In this document: positions 34,960 through 45,069 of the stretch, piece by piece | Numbering within the stretch: position 1 is the first letter of the stretch | Layout of the letters: each line of letters starts with the position of its first letter | NCBI GenBank assembly: GCA_034440575.1 | Contig: JAOTOL010001546.1 | Span: 1,235,001 to 1,299,000 of the forward strand | Length of the DNA: 64,000 nt | Direction of reading: 5' to 3' | Origin: Imbricaverruca yamaguchii | Taxonomy: Eukaryota > Arthropoda > Thecostraca > Neoverrucidae | Position numbers and translations under genes: made by a program | Notes under the pieces: generated by a model | Database searches by the model: none | Seen by the model: only the letters and a program-made list of their open reading frames with translations | Told to the model about the DNA's origin: nothing

Positions 34960-35350
34960 GCAGTTCTCGCAAGCGGCCGTTGCCCGTTACAACGCGGCTC
35001 AGATCGAGTCGTAACCGGCCGTGAACCGGGTCTGCCTCGGCGTCGGACCGCCAGGACGACGCTGTCTGGCCCGCGGCGGCGGCGGCGGCGAGATCGACTC
35101 GGTCTGGTGACGTCACACCTGGGGGGACCGCCGCGCCGGCGGCGTCCGCGGTCGGTCCGTGAACGCCCGGTGCCCCGGTCACGGCCGTGTCGCTCTGGAT
35201 GCGGCCGGGTCGGCGGCTTTCCTCGCCATCCGTGCCTCAGATCAGTGGCGCGGCAGCGCTCCCCGGCCCGCCGCCCCCGCCGCGCCCGTGACCCAGTGCC
35301 CCTGACGCCAGTCGGCTGACCTTGAGCCGCCGCGCCGGCGGCCGATCAGC
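34960..35350. other. CpG-rich block upstream of the poly-Gln exon
   Basis: GC-rich DNA with dense CpG, a (GGC)n run near 35071-35085 and a TGACGTCA palindrome (consensus CRE) at about 35108-35115. It may be promoter or 5' exon sequence of the gene that holds the next exon, but no initiator or TATA element is evident. Confidence 0.35.
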
Positions 35351-35592
35351 TGGCGTGTTGTCAGGCGCGTCAGCCATGGAGGGGAGGGGTGTGTCTGCGG
35401 TCGCGTCGCAGTTCAGAAGGTGGCTGTAATTGGCCCGTGCTGCAGGTGTAAACAGGATAGGCGGCGACCGCGACGCCTGGGGCGCGGCGGGTACCGTTGC
35501 ACGAAGCTGCTGCCGTCTGACCATTGACATGTGCCGGTCGGTGTGTATCGGCGGGTGTGCTGTGCTTGTGCTGACACCTGTCTCGCCGACAG

Positions 35593-35790
35593 CTGGACGC
35601 CGGTGCGGCCGACCACAGCTCGATGTCGATGGACGACCTGTTGGGCTCGTGTGGCGTGGCGCCGCAGGGGTCGACCAGCCCTCTGCTCTCTTCACTCGAC
35701 CTGATGTGGGGCGCCGGCACAGCCCCGCTCGCCTCCCAGCCGCAGTCCGCTGTTGACAAGCTGCACCACCACCACCACCACCACCACCAC

Positions 35791-35839
<49 letters not shown>

Positions 35840-36179
35840 AACAACAGCAACAACAGGAGAGGAAGCAGCAGCAGCGGCAGAAGCGGCTCGAGAGGGAGCG
35901 ACGGCAGCAGGAGAAGCATGCACAACAACTAGACAAACAGAAACAACAGCTGGACAAACAACAGCAGCTACTTCGACAGCAGAAGCAGCAGCGGCATCAC
36001 GAGCTGCTCCGACAGCAAAAGCAGCAGCGACAACAGTCGCAGCCGCAGCAACAGCAGCAGGAACAACAGCAGCAACAGAATCATCAAAGGAAATATACCC
36101 AGCAACAGCAACAGCAACAGCATCATCAAGAACAGCAGCAGCAACAGCAGCAACAACAGTGGTGTCACGATGCAGAGAG
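35593..36179 (+). CDS. Probable internal exon of a His/Gln-rich, coiled-coil nuclear protein
   Basis: The reading frame is open from the acceptor CTCGCCGACAG (ending 35592) to the donor GAGAG-GTAAGC (cut after 36179). A CTGAC branch-site match lies about 18 bases before the acceptor. In this frame the exon starts in phase 0, with LDAGAADHSSMSMDDLLGSC, and ends in phase 2. A short acidic/Ser-rich segment (SSLDLMW) is followed by nine His, about 20 Gln coded by mixed CAG/CAA, a charged stretch (KRLERERRQQEKHAQQLDKQ) with coiled-coil character, and more Gln. Such composition is usual for metazoan transcription cofactors. Imperfect CAG/CAA mixing and the charged insert argue for selected coding sequence, not a bare microsatellite. 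An internal ATG (35623) could instead be a start. I do not recognise the gene; the DNA-binding or catalytic domain would be in other exons. The following intron would hold LINE copies A and B. Confidence 0.6.
35768..36165 (+). repeat. Interrupted CAC and CAG/CAA trinucleotide repeats within the exon
   Basis: (CAC)9 is followed by CAG/CAA runs in three blocks separated by charged codons. Gln codons are mixed, which limits slippage. Confidence 0.9.
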
Positions 36180-37190
36180 GTAAGCGCTCCTCTACAGAAC
36201 GATGCTGGCGCTCAGCATCCTTCAACCTTCCCTTCTAGCGTGTCTTAGCTGTTAGAAGCACGTTTAACAGAATCAATCGGACAAAGTCCAGCGAAAAAGC
36301 ATGGTAACTATTAGGGCGTCCATCCAAATATCGGTTTCTTAGCCGAATTATCGGACGTGAACCCTCTGACGAGGCATCACCTTTACGTGGTGGGGGATTG
36401 CGTGCCTCAAGGAGCCGGCGGTCAGACCACCAGGCAGCCCGGGAGAGGTCAGACTAAGAGTGCCTCACTCGTCCTTCCATCCATACGCTCCAATCCCAAT
36501 GCCCATCTCATACCAACATCCATGTCGTTCACCTGGCTCTGCAACACCAACTATTCCCACAATGAGCAAGCAAAACAACCTCCCCGGTCCTGCCGACCAG
36601 CTCAGTTTGATCGGGGTAGCCGCGCCCCCTCGCCCCGTCCCCCGGGGTTGACTGAGTCCTGGAGGTTGAGGTCCCCCGTCGCATGGTGCTAGTTGTGACG
36701 GGGGACCACGCCTCTTTGGTCCTGATATCCCGGAGGGGCGGGCGGGCCCGTGGGGCCTCACACGGGCCAAGTGGCTGGTCACCTCGGGCCGTGTGCCTGG
36801 GACCCTCCCCAATGTCTACCGGCCCGGCCGGCTGGGGTCAAGGGGTGGGCGGTGCTGGATCCCGGTCGGGGTGGTGAGTCTCTCTCCCGGCCGGGCGAAG
36901 GCACCACCTGACCCGTATACCTCCTCGGGCGCCTGGCGACCTCCCGTTGCCGGGACTCAGGCGTCCCCCGTAGGGCCTCGATGTGGTGGGGCATCACTAG
37001 GAGAAGAAACCAAGCACACTTTATGGATTCTCCCAACAACAAAACCGTCAGCAAGGGTCCCTGAGCAAGGACCAAAACCCCGGCTACCATAGCGGTAGTA
37101 CGGACATCGACCCGACACCCGCGGAAGCGCACGGTCCCGTGCCCCACACCGTCTCGTACATCAGTAACGCGTGGTCGGTACACTCAAGAT

Positions 37191-38330
37191 GTGTCAAATA
37201 CTCATCTCAATGTCAAGCAGCCGAATCCACTATCTCCTCGGGTTCTTGTCTTGACATCAAAGGAGCCTACGCTCTCCTCACTATCTCCTTTCCAGCGTAA
37301 ACGCGGTTGTGATCTCCTTGGAGACATCATTAGGTGCGAACCTTTGCGAGATGGAGGATTAGAAGTGGAGTTTCGTAGCGTAGAGGAAGCAAGGATTTCC
37401 ATAAACATTAATTAATTTAAGTATACCGTAAGAGACCAGAGTGAGCCCCACGATATGACCATCCCGATCGCAGTACAACCACATGAGACCAAAAATCATA
37501 CAAAGGGCGTGATTAACTATTACGACTTAAGGGATGTTTCAGATGATGAAATAGTGGATGGTTTGGCTGAGTACGGCGTAGTGGAGGTCCAGAGGATCAA
37601 GGTACGATATGGAAGTGATTTGACACCAACGAACAACATCATTTTATCATTTAACTCGACAGATCTCCCAGCTACCATATATGCTGGTTACATACGTGTC
37701 AAGGTGAGAATGTTCGTTCCCATCCCTATGCGCTGTTACCGATGTCAGCGGTATGGCCACACCACACAACATTGTAGAGGTCGCCCTGCATGCGGGAAGT
37801 GCGGTTCACCAGAGCATACAAGCGATACCTGTAGCTCTAGAGAAGCAAGGTGCGTGAACTGCGATCATCGTCAGATTCCGCATCCATCATACGATCGTTC
37901 GTGCCCTGCAGACGTCCGAGAGAAGGAAATATTAGCCATTAAGAGCACCAGACATCTCTCCTTTCGACAAGCCCGAGATGTGTATGAAGAAGCACACCCA
38001 AAGATTTCCTACTCAGCAGCACTCAGAGATAATGACAGGACCACCACATTACGGCAGCATACTAACGCCACCCAGCTACAGGCGGAGCTCAGTGCTCTAC
38101 GTAGATCATTCGGCATCATTTGCACACCGGCGTCAGACGCAGGCAGTCGGGTTTCTGGCCAGTCCCGTTCATTGGAAAATGTGAGAGACCCTGACACCCT
38201 GTCCAAGAAGGAGTTATCTCCCGTGGCAGCAGAGGTGCAGGCAGCAATCGAGAGTGTCCCATCGAATCACGAGTGGACGCTAGTGCAAAGGAAGAAGAAA
38301 CCAGCTACGCCACCCATCGCTACTTGGTAA
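37191..38330 (+). pseudogene. LINE ORF1, gag-like RNA-binding protein with three zinc knuckles, one nonsense codon
   Basis: The ATG at 37191 opens a frame that is stopped once, by TAA at 37413-37415, and then stays open in the same frame to 38330, about 379 codons in all. The C-terminal half has three CCHC-type knuckles in a row (about 37727-37900): CYRCQRYGHTTQHC, CGKCGSPEHTSDTC, then CVNCDHRQIPHPSYDRSC. Before them is the conserved YDLRDVSDDEIVDGLAEYG block, shared with copy B. ORF1 proteins of this group bind the element RNA and carry it to target DNA. Apart from the one stop the frame is clean, so this copy is young or was kept. The last residues are read across the deletion junction near 38300-38320. 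Confidence 0.85.
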
Positions 38331-38560
38331 TGGACGAGCCGGGGCCGATCTGCGACTATTGTGAGGTACCTCTTACAGTGTGGCATGCTCTGCTGTTCTG
38401 TCTTCGCTTTCGAGTGCAGCGAAGACGGCATTCTGGGCGACGATCGGATGCGCTTACGCTTTCTGATATTCTAGGCGACGATTCGCGCTTTATCCAGACT
38501 GGCAAATTATTTGAATATGTCTCTGACATCAAGTTCCATGTCATTTGTCGGACACTGTAG
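38300..38560 (+). pseudogene. LINE ORF2 C-terminal zinc-finger tail fused to ORF1 by deletion
   Basis: In a different frame from ORF1, the segment THRYLVMDEPGPICDYCEVP, then LTVWHALLFC, shows the C-x2-C...H-x4-C pattern that ends ORF2 in I-type LINEs. It continues with RRRHSGRRSDALTLSDILGD to a stop at 38560. The same block in copy B starts THRYLMSGDEKPLCQRCRAP (43610-43660). The junction lies just before the THRYL codons. About 3 kb of ORF2 expected from the family is absent. Confidence 0.8.
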
Positions 38561-38734
38561 CTAGTTTTTCCTCGTACATGTATGCTGAAGGATGCAACTT
38601 GGGCGTGTGTGTGTATTTATTACCTCAGAGGAAGGCCCGATTTTAATAAACAGGTAGCAAACTATTAGTTATGGGCGCTAAATGTCCAATACCTGGTCGA
38701 TGCGCCCCAAAACTCAAATAACCAACCATTACCG

Positions 38735-39575
38735 AACGTGAAGGGAAGTCTGAGGTGAAACCGAGCAACCGGGAGCCGCAGGCGGCATGGCTTAAAGCTC
38801 ACAATAGGCTGTGGCTGGTCTTTAAGTCTGGCTACTTCGCTCTGATTATCGGAGACTAGGGGTGGCGCGGGCATATCAAAATAGGTAAACAACATAGAGT
38901 GAGCGATTCAGATTGAATAATACACAGGCTCCAGTGAGCTTCGCCTCTCAGCCGATGACTTTATTTATTGGGAGTAAATTAGATTATGTAGACTAAGTTG
39001 TCAAATTCTGCACCCGGAACGTTATATAATAAGTCACCGAGGCACCCTTCTACGTTAACGCCACGGCATCTCATATTTGATGAATGATCTCATCAAATAT
39101 CATATGTGATTGTGTGATTCTCCGGAGCCCAGATTCATTTCTGCGATACTTGCATCAATCAGGCCGAGAGTGAAGGAGATACGGGTCGTCGAACTTTCGA
39201 GGTCATATCATGCAGCATTGTGAAGTCATAAATACGTTTTTTTCTCAACGAAAAACGGAAAAATTGTGTATGGTGAAATTTGAAACCAACTGGGATTTGT
39301 AATATGTCGATTAATGTTTTGTTTAATACAACGACGAATGGCTCTTAAGTGCCCCTGGGTTTTAGACATTGCGTGAGACGAAATGTACGACCCTCAGTAT
39401 ACCAGGAGGTGCTGAGTTTACATCAAAAGTAACTTTAGGGATTGTGCTATATTACTCAACGTTTCGGCCCCTGGCCATCGTACCGAAAGCATCCAGCCTA
39501 TCGGTGGATATTCGCCAGGACACCAAGGCCACGCCAGGGGGCCCATATCCAACGTGGATTGCCGTTCTCCATTCG
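38735..39575. other. Nothing recognised between LINE copies
   Basis: Unique AT-rich DNA; would be intron of the poly-Gln gene if that gene continues downstream. Confidence 0.5.
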
Positions 39576-40085
39576 TATGGTCCTGCCCGCCAGTTCAGTT
39601 TTTCCGGGGTAGCCGCGCCCCTTCGGCCCGTCCCCCGGGGTTGACTGAGTCCTGGAGGTTGAGGTCCCCCGTCGCATGGTGCTAGTTGTGACGGGGGACT
39701 AACACACCTCTTTGGTCCCGATATCCCGGAGGGACGGGCGGCCCCGTGGGGCTTCACGCGGCCCATGTGGCTGGTCGCCTCGGGCCGGGGGCCTGGGACT
39801 CTTTCCGGGTGCCCGCCGGCCCGGCCGGCCGGGGTCAAGGGGTGGGCGGTGCTGGATCCTGGTCGGGGTGGTGAGTATCTCTCTCCCGGCCGGGCGAAGG
39901 CGCCGCCTGCCCCATATAGCTCCTCGAGGGCCTGGCGACCTCCCGTTCGCGGGACCCAGGCGTCCCCTCAGTAAGGCCCTATGCGGTGGGGTGCCCGAGG
40001 GGCTGAAACCAATCACACTATATGGCAATCACGAACACAAAAAACAACTCCCCTGTTCCCTCTAGTGGGGGACAGACCAGTCAAC

Positions 40086-40917
40086 ATGCCAGTCTTTACG
40101 CGCCACGCATTCTCATCAAATATGTAGAAGGTAAAAGTCTATCATCACTTACACCATTTCAAAGAAAAGAGGCATGCGACAGGACGGGGTGGTACTGAGG
40201 CGCCAAAAACCTAGAGACGGAGCCCCAGAGGTGAAATTTAAAACTACAGATGACCCGAGGAGGGCGTTGGAAGCAACTGAATTAAGATACACTACGGAAT
40301 GAAGGTAGTAGGCGGATAGACACCGTAAATATCCAAGCTCTTCCACACAATAGGAAAAATTACTCTAAAGGCGTCTTCAACTGTTATGACCTCATGGGCG
40401 CTAAATGACATAGTAGTCGGCGCGCCCTTAAACCCAAATAATCAATCAAATCAATGTTATGACCTCAAGGATGTGTCGGACGCTGACGTGGTGGATGGCT
40501 TGGCAGAGTGGGGAGTGGTGGAGGCACGAAGGATTACGATTAGGAAAGGGCGAGAAACTCGACGAACAGACAACTTCATACTAACATTTCGCACGACTGA
40601 TCTCCCAGAGTTCACCACTGTTGGATATGTCCGTGTAAAGATCCGTGTATTTGTACCTAACCCGATGAGATGCTTCCGGTGTTCCAGTTTCGGACACAAT
40701 TCGCAGTACTGTAGAAATCGTGGAACGCGTGCAAGATGTGGTTCAACGGAACATGCCAGAGATAAATGCGAAGCAGAGAGCCCAATGTGCTCCAATTGTG
40801 GCCCGAATCAAAAACCCCATGCTGCTGATAACCGTTCCTGTCCTATTTTTCTGAAAGAGAATGAGATAGTTGCTTTTAAATTTTCGAGAAAGATTACATT
40901 TAGAGGCGCGTGAGTTT
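40086..40917 (+). pseudogene. LINE copy B ORF1 remnant
   Basis: The start of the protein (APRILIKYVEG and SLTPFQRKEACD, about 40100-40180) is frame-broken. After the 60-bp insertion, CYDLKDVSDADVVDGLAEWG (from 40457) resumes and is open to the stop at 40911-40913. It includes knuckle-like CFRCSSFGHNSQYC and, with one cysteine changed (ARCGSTEHARDKC), a second, then CSNCGPNQKPHAADNRSC. The C-terminal third present in copy A is replaced by about 130 bases of unrelated DNA (40914-41045). The ATG at 40386 lies inside the duplication and insert and is not the original start. Confidence 0.82.
40395..40454 (+). mobile_element. 60-bp LINE 3' tail inserted in ORF1 of copy B
   Basis: Flanked by the 13-base direct repeat TGTTATGACCTCA at 40382-40394 and 40455-40467. 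The insert begins TGGGCGCTAAATGACATAG and includes GCGCCCTTAAACCCAAATAA, ending in an AATCAA-rich tail. It aligns with the last 60 bases of copy A (38671-38730). Removing it restores the reading of the conserved NCYDLKDV codons. It is therefore an extremely 5'-truncated insertion of the same LINE family. Confidence 0.88.
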
Positions 40918-41047
40918 TATAGATAGGGCAAGTTTGTACACATGAACAGACATACCACTTTGAAATTCTAAGACATTTATGACATCTACATCAATAGTTT
41001 TACAGTGAAACTGTCGAGGTTTTATAACTAGCGCCCAGAACCTCCAA

Positions 41048-41847
41048 GTGGTCTTAAATCGATACGGCCCTGTGGCGGTATGTCTCCAGGAGACCAAGCT
41101 TTCGCCTAACTGTATGGTGTCGTTGAGTGGATACTCGACATTTCGGAAGGATGTGGTGACTGATGCTGTGGCACACGGTGGAGTGCTACTGGCGGTCCTT
41201 AATAGGATCCGCATGATAGTATTAGCCTTGCGTACTAAACTCCAGGCGGTTACCGCTCGAGTGCTTTTTGGTCACAGACTCATCACAGTGTGTTCTGTAT
41301 ATCTGCCTCCATGGAATGTGTTCGCCACCGCCAACTCGCCAACTTGGTGTCTGAACTGCCTCGACCGATCTTGGTTTTGAGCGATTTTAACGCTCACCAC
41401 ACGTTGTGGGGATGCGACGACATCAACACCCGTGGTCGCCACCTGGAATCTTTTATCCCTAACGAAATGCTCTGCATTATTAATACGGGAACACGAATAC
41501 ACTTTTCCGCACCCTTGGGAACAACTTCCACCTTGGACCTCAGCCTGGCCAGCCCGCAGCTAACTGAATGCCTCGAGTGGGCGTTGGACTCTGATCCACT
41601 GGGGAGTGACCATTTCCAAATCTGGTTAAGTTATCTGGACGGCTCAGTTTTAGGCCCGCGTCCGCAGCGATGGAATTTTAAGAAAGCGGACTTGAGTAGA
41701 TTTGAAGAGAAAGCTCAAGCTGCCTTTCGCTCCGAACCAAGGTCTCCGCCACTACCAATGACCGAATTCACTGCTCTTCTTCTGGAATGCACCTCCTTAA
41801 GTATCCACAGGACCTCTAGATTTCGTCGACGCACCCCTGTGCCGTAG
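41048..41847 (+). pseudogene. LINE copy B ORF2 endonuclease (APE-type)
   Basis: Two frames together cover the domain. The first (41048-41320) has VCLQETKLSP, the catalytic-Glu block, and HGGVLLAV and VCSVYLPP. The second (from about 41330 to 41847) has LVLSDFNAHHTLWGCDDIN (catalytic Asp/Asn), the STLDLSLASP block and GSDHFQIWL (catalytic SDH). The enzyme nicks target DNA to prime reverse transcription. The N-terminal endonuclease block is missing upstream of 41048, and a frame change lies near 41310-41330, so it is inactive as it stands. Confidence 0.87.
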
Positions 41848-42620
41848 TGGACGGAAGGTTGCCGTGACGCTATTCGTGCTCGAAGACGCACTTTTCGAGC
41901 CTTCAATCGTAACGGCAACACTGCCAACTGTTTTCCTGTACGTGTCGGTAACTGCCTGTCTGATTGGTTTACCCAAGAGAATGTAATTTCACAGGGGAGT
42001 GTCTTAAGTGTGACCCTTTTCAGGGTAATGATCAATGACATTGCGGACTCGCTTCCTGCGACCGTTGGACAATCTTTTTATGTTGATGATTTCGCCATAT
42101 GGTCACCTGCCTCACGTACATCGCCGATGGAGCGACAGCTACAGTTAGCAGTCAGGTGTTTGGAGAAATGGGGAAACACGAATAGATTTCGCTTCTCTAC
42201 AGCGAAGACCGTTGCCATGCACTTCTGTCGCCGCCGTTTATGTCCCACTATGAAAGTCATGCTGTACGGACAGGTGATACCGGTGCAACCGGTAGTGAGA
42301 TAGCTGGGGGTGGAGTTTGATTCACGCTTGACATACCGACAACATCTTAAAACGCTACAAGATAAGTGTATAAACACTTTGAATATCTTAAAATATGTGG
42401 CTCGTGCGACCTATGGTGCAGACCGCGCATCGTTGCTTCTGCTATACCTGCTATGCTTAAGTATGCTTAAGTGCTGCTATGCTTAAGTATCCACAGGACC
42501 TCTAGATTTCGTCGAAATCTAGAGGTCCTGCGACCGTTGGATTCGATCTCACTTGCTCGATCAAACCTTGACTACGCGTGTTTTATTTATGACGGGTCTT
42601 GTTTGACGAATAAACGCACC
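41848..42620 (+). pseudogene. LINE copy B reverse transcriptase, large internal deletion
   Basis: After the linker (RARRRTFRAFNRNGNTANC, near 41875-41930) the sequence jumps to VRVGNCLSDWFTQENVISQG and then SVLSVTLFRVMINDIADSLP. The fingers and first palm motifs are lost, about 150 residues by family comparison. The catalytic FYVDD box is kept (about 42078-42092), followed by a stop near 42301 and thumb-like blocks (LGVEFDSRLTYRQHLKTLQ). SNLDYACFIYDGS follows the hairpin insertion near 42530. This RT cannot work. Confidence 0.85.
42482..42529. repeat. Ectopic 34-base copy of 41796-41829 forming a perfect hairpin
   Basis: Bases 42482-42515 are identical to 41796-41829 (core GTATCCACAGGACCTCTAGA). 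Immediately after, the sequence turns back on itself: 42495-42509 and 42515-42529 are perfect 15-base inverted arms (AGGACCTCTAGATTT) around CGTCG. Just upstream, GCTTAAGT is repeated in stutter (about 42455-42490). Confidence 0.93.
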
Positions 42621-42939
42621 TTGGATGCAGTCCACCACTCTGCCCTTCGTATCATCACGGGGGCATTTCGTACTTCAACAACGGCGAGTCTGCTTGCGGA
42701 AGTTCACGAGTTTCCACTCTCTCTGCGGCGTGAACAGCTTGACATGCGAGCTAGGGCAATATCCGGACCACCCAGTTTACACCCATGTATTTTCCCACCC
42801 GGTCTCAAACGAACAACCTGCAAGAGCAGTCCCCTACGGAGTGAGGATGAGACTACTTTTTTCTGAGAGCGGTCTCCGGCTCCAGGGAGTTCGACGGACT
42901 GAGCACATTTCAACGCCTCCCTGGGAACTGATCACACCG

Positions 42940-43520
42940 GAAGTTGACACCTCCCTCGCCTACACAAAGAAATCCGATATTACACCACATGAATTAAGAG
43001 CAATTGCCATGGAGGACATTGAATGTTACACTGGATTTGTTGCAACATACATCGATGGATCCAAAACTGAGACTGGCGTCGGCAGCGCTTTTATTACAGG
43101 TACTGTGGTTAGAAGCTTTTCACTTCCAGCACATGCTTCTGTGTACTCTTCCGAGCTTATTGCCATTCTGAAACCATCTGTTTCATCGAAGTATCAGACG
43201 ATCTACTTCACATTATTTTGACGGATTATTTAAGTAGCCTTTTAGCGTTGAGGGCACACAATCCGTCAAACCCAATATTTAACTCGTCGTGCCCGTGTGT
43301 ACCATACAGGTAAAAGAGTGGTGCTATGCTGGATCCCGGGTCACGTGGGGATCCCCGGGAATGACCTAGCTGATTCTGCAGCAAAACGTGCGTCACAAGC
43401 TCCGTGTTCACAAACTACCACTCCCCGCCCGCGACCACTTCCGAACCATTTGACCCTATGCTCGCAAAGTGGCAAGGCTCTTGGAACGCAATACCCGATA
43501 ACAAGTTGAAAGCGATCAAG
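42940..43520 (+). pseudogene. LINE copy B RNase H domain
   Basis: Readable blocks are YIDGSKTETGVGSAF (first Asp), ASVYSSELIAI (Glu), LTDYLSSLLALRAHN (second Asp) and VVLCWIPGHVGIPGNDLADS (final His/Asp block). They span about 43045-43390 in at least two frames, with a break near 43180-43205. RNase H removes the RNA strand during copying. Its presence separates this family from Jockey proper and CR1. All acidic residues are visible, but the frames are broken. Confidence 0.88.
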
Positions 43521-43604
43521 AATCACCGGTAAATGGAGTTGTGCTCGCGTAGGATTAGGCGAGATGGGGTGGCACTATGCCGCTTGCGAATAGGCCATAC
43601 ATAG

Positions 43605-43850
43605 AGCACCCATCGGTACCTTATGAGCGGTGACGAAAAGCCGTTGTGTCAAAGGTGCCGTGCTCCCCTATCAGTACAACACATATTGGTTGCATGCCCA
43701 ATACTTGCCCCTGAGCGAAGACGTCACTTCGGTCGCAGTTCAGTTTCGTTACGGGAAATATTGGGGGATGAATCCCCCTACATACAATCGGGACAGCTAT
43801 TCCACGTCCTTGCAGAAGTCAAGTTTGCGGTGGTGTGTACGCCCCATTAA
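43605..43850 (+). pseudogene. LINE copy B ORF2 C-terminal zinc finger
   Basis: CQRCRAPLSVQHILVACP gives the C-x2-C...H-x4-C pattern, followed by RRRHFGRSSVSLREILGDES and a stop at 43850. It matches the tail left in copy A. Confidence 0.85.
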
Positions 43851-44044
43851 TACGACGACAGGTATGTGGTAGAACTGGTATAGTTATGCTGTATGCCACG
43901 ACAGTGGACTTTATAATGTGTCCTATTGAGTAGTTTTAACCAGCTTCCGTTCTACAACCTGATATGACTGAATATGTTATGGACGATGCATGACATCTGC
44001 AGTCGATGCGCCCTTAAACCCCAATAACCAATCAACCAATTGCA

Positions 44045-44920
44045 TGAAATGATACAGAACATTTCCTCACTCGCCCCGATGGAGAACATTTCCTCAGTCT
44101 AACCCTCACTTCCTCACCCCCCAACCGACCACTGCAGTGGTGGGTTGTGATCCAAAAGTTGGATCTCAGATATTCGAAGCACATCCCATCCTCCCGGCCT
44201 CCCTACTAACTCAACATATAATTCCTCGAGCGACGCAGCGAGACCTAACAGCAGTCTGATGGCGTCACTTTTACTCAGGCGAAATCGATATCCTCCCCTC
44301 TCCCCATCCAAACACACAAGCCGTTCTCAGAACTTCACACCTGTCGGAGGCCGTCTGCTCCACTCGTTCAGTCTAGCAAACTTTTTTTTACTGGACGCTA
44401 AATCAGGTGCACATTTTGGTTGGCTTGGCACCAAATCGAGTATGTTTCGGCTGGCTTTTGTCAGTATTATGCTTGTTTATAAACCCGGTGACTTAAAAAC
44501 CATTTATATAAAATAATAACATATGTCGAAGTTGATGCATCACTTACATGTATCCATGTGAAGAGAAGGCTATGCCTTAGTATATTTTATCTTTATTTCA
44601 GTTGCATTCATTGTAGTATATAATTAGTTGCATTCCAATGCGTGACCTGCGCTGGCCCCGTGCATTAAATCTGCGTTCAATCTGGAAATTTAGGTGTTTT
44701 TCTAGTTAGCGAGATCAGCAAGCTGCGACCAGGTTTCTCCCGTGTTCGGATTCATCTTATGGGAGAATAATGTATCAGGCTGAAAGGGTGGACAATTTTC
44801 TCGAGGTGTTTTGATGTGTAGGATATATCTTAATTCATTTTAACTCCAAATATATATGTTAACCATCACACTGCCTCCACGCATGGCTAAACAAGGTGTA
44901 ACTTCTCGACCCTTGAAAAC
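44045..44920. other. Nothing recognised
   Basis: Unique, AT-rich in the second half; no domain, array or RNA gene. Confidence 0.45.
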
Positions 44921-44924
44921 CGCC

Positions 44925-45065
44925 CACGTCAGAGATCACCCCAATATCTGCCCCGTCAGAGATCACCCGAATGTCCGCTCACGTCAGAGATCACCCCAAC
45001 GTCCCCCCACGTCAGATCACCCCCAGCGTCCGCCCACGTCAGAGGTCACTCACAACGTCCATTGA
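44925..45065. repeat. ~28-bp minisatellite, five copies
   Basis: GTCAGAGATCACCCCAA with CGTCCGCCCAC spacers is repeated with indels. Confidence 0.88.
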
Positions 45066-45069
45066 CCCC

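Larger units (their letters stand above)
36357..38730 (+). mobile_element. I/Jockey-group LINE, copy A (internally deleted)
   Basis: A 5' region of about 830 bases shares long stretches with 39578-40060 (for example CCCCGGGGTTGACTGAGTCC and TGGTCGGGGTGGTGAG types). It leads into an ORF1 and then directly into the C-terminal zinc-finger tail of ORF2. The endonuclease, RT and RNase H are missing. The 3' end GCGCCCCAAAACTCAAATAA followed by CCAACC resembles that of copy B. A target duplication was not found. Confidence 0.85.
39578..44041 (+). mobile_element. I/Jockey-group LINE, copy B (rearranged)
   Basis: The 5' region (39578-40060) matches copy A, then come remnants of ORF1, endonuclease, RT, RNase H and the ORF2 tail in the normal order. 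The 3' end is GCGCCCTTAAACCCCAATAA followed by CCAATCAACC. Lesions include loss of the ORF1 C-terminus, loss of most of the RT fingers/palm, an inserted LINE tail at 40395-40454, and a hairpin-forming insertion at 42482-42529. RNase H assigns it to the I/R1/LOA-like group; the exact clade needs a phylogeny. Confidence 0.85.

Noticed and set aside
35237..35957. Minus-strand poly-Ala/poly-Cys/poly-Leu ORFs opposite the Gln exon
   Set aside because: Antisense shadows of CAG/CAA codons. The plus frame has splice signals and mixed synonymous codons; the minus frames have neither.
40386..40394. ATG at 40386 as the start of a 175-residue zinc-knuckle protein
   Set aside because: This ATG lies in the target duplication made by the 60-bp LINE tail insertion. 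The first residues of that ORF are read from the insert.
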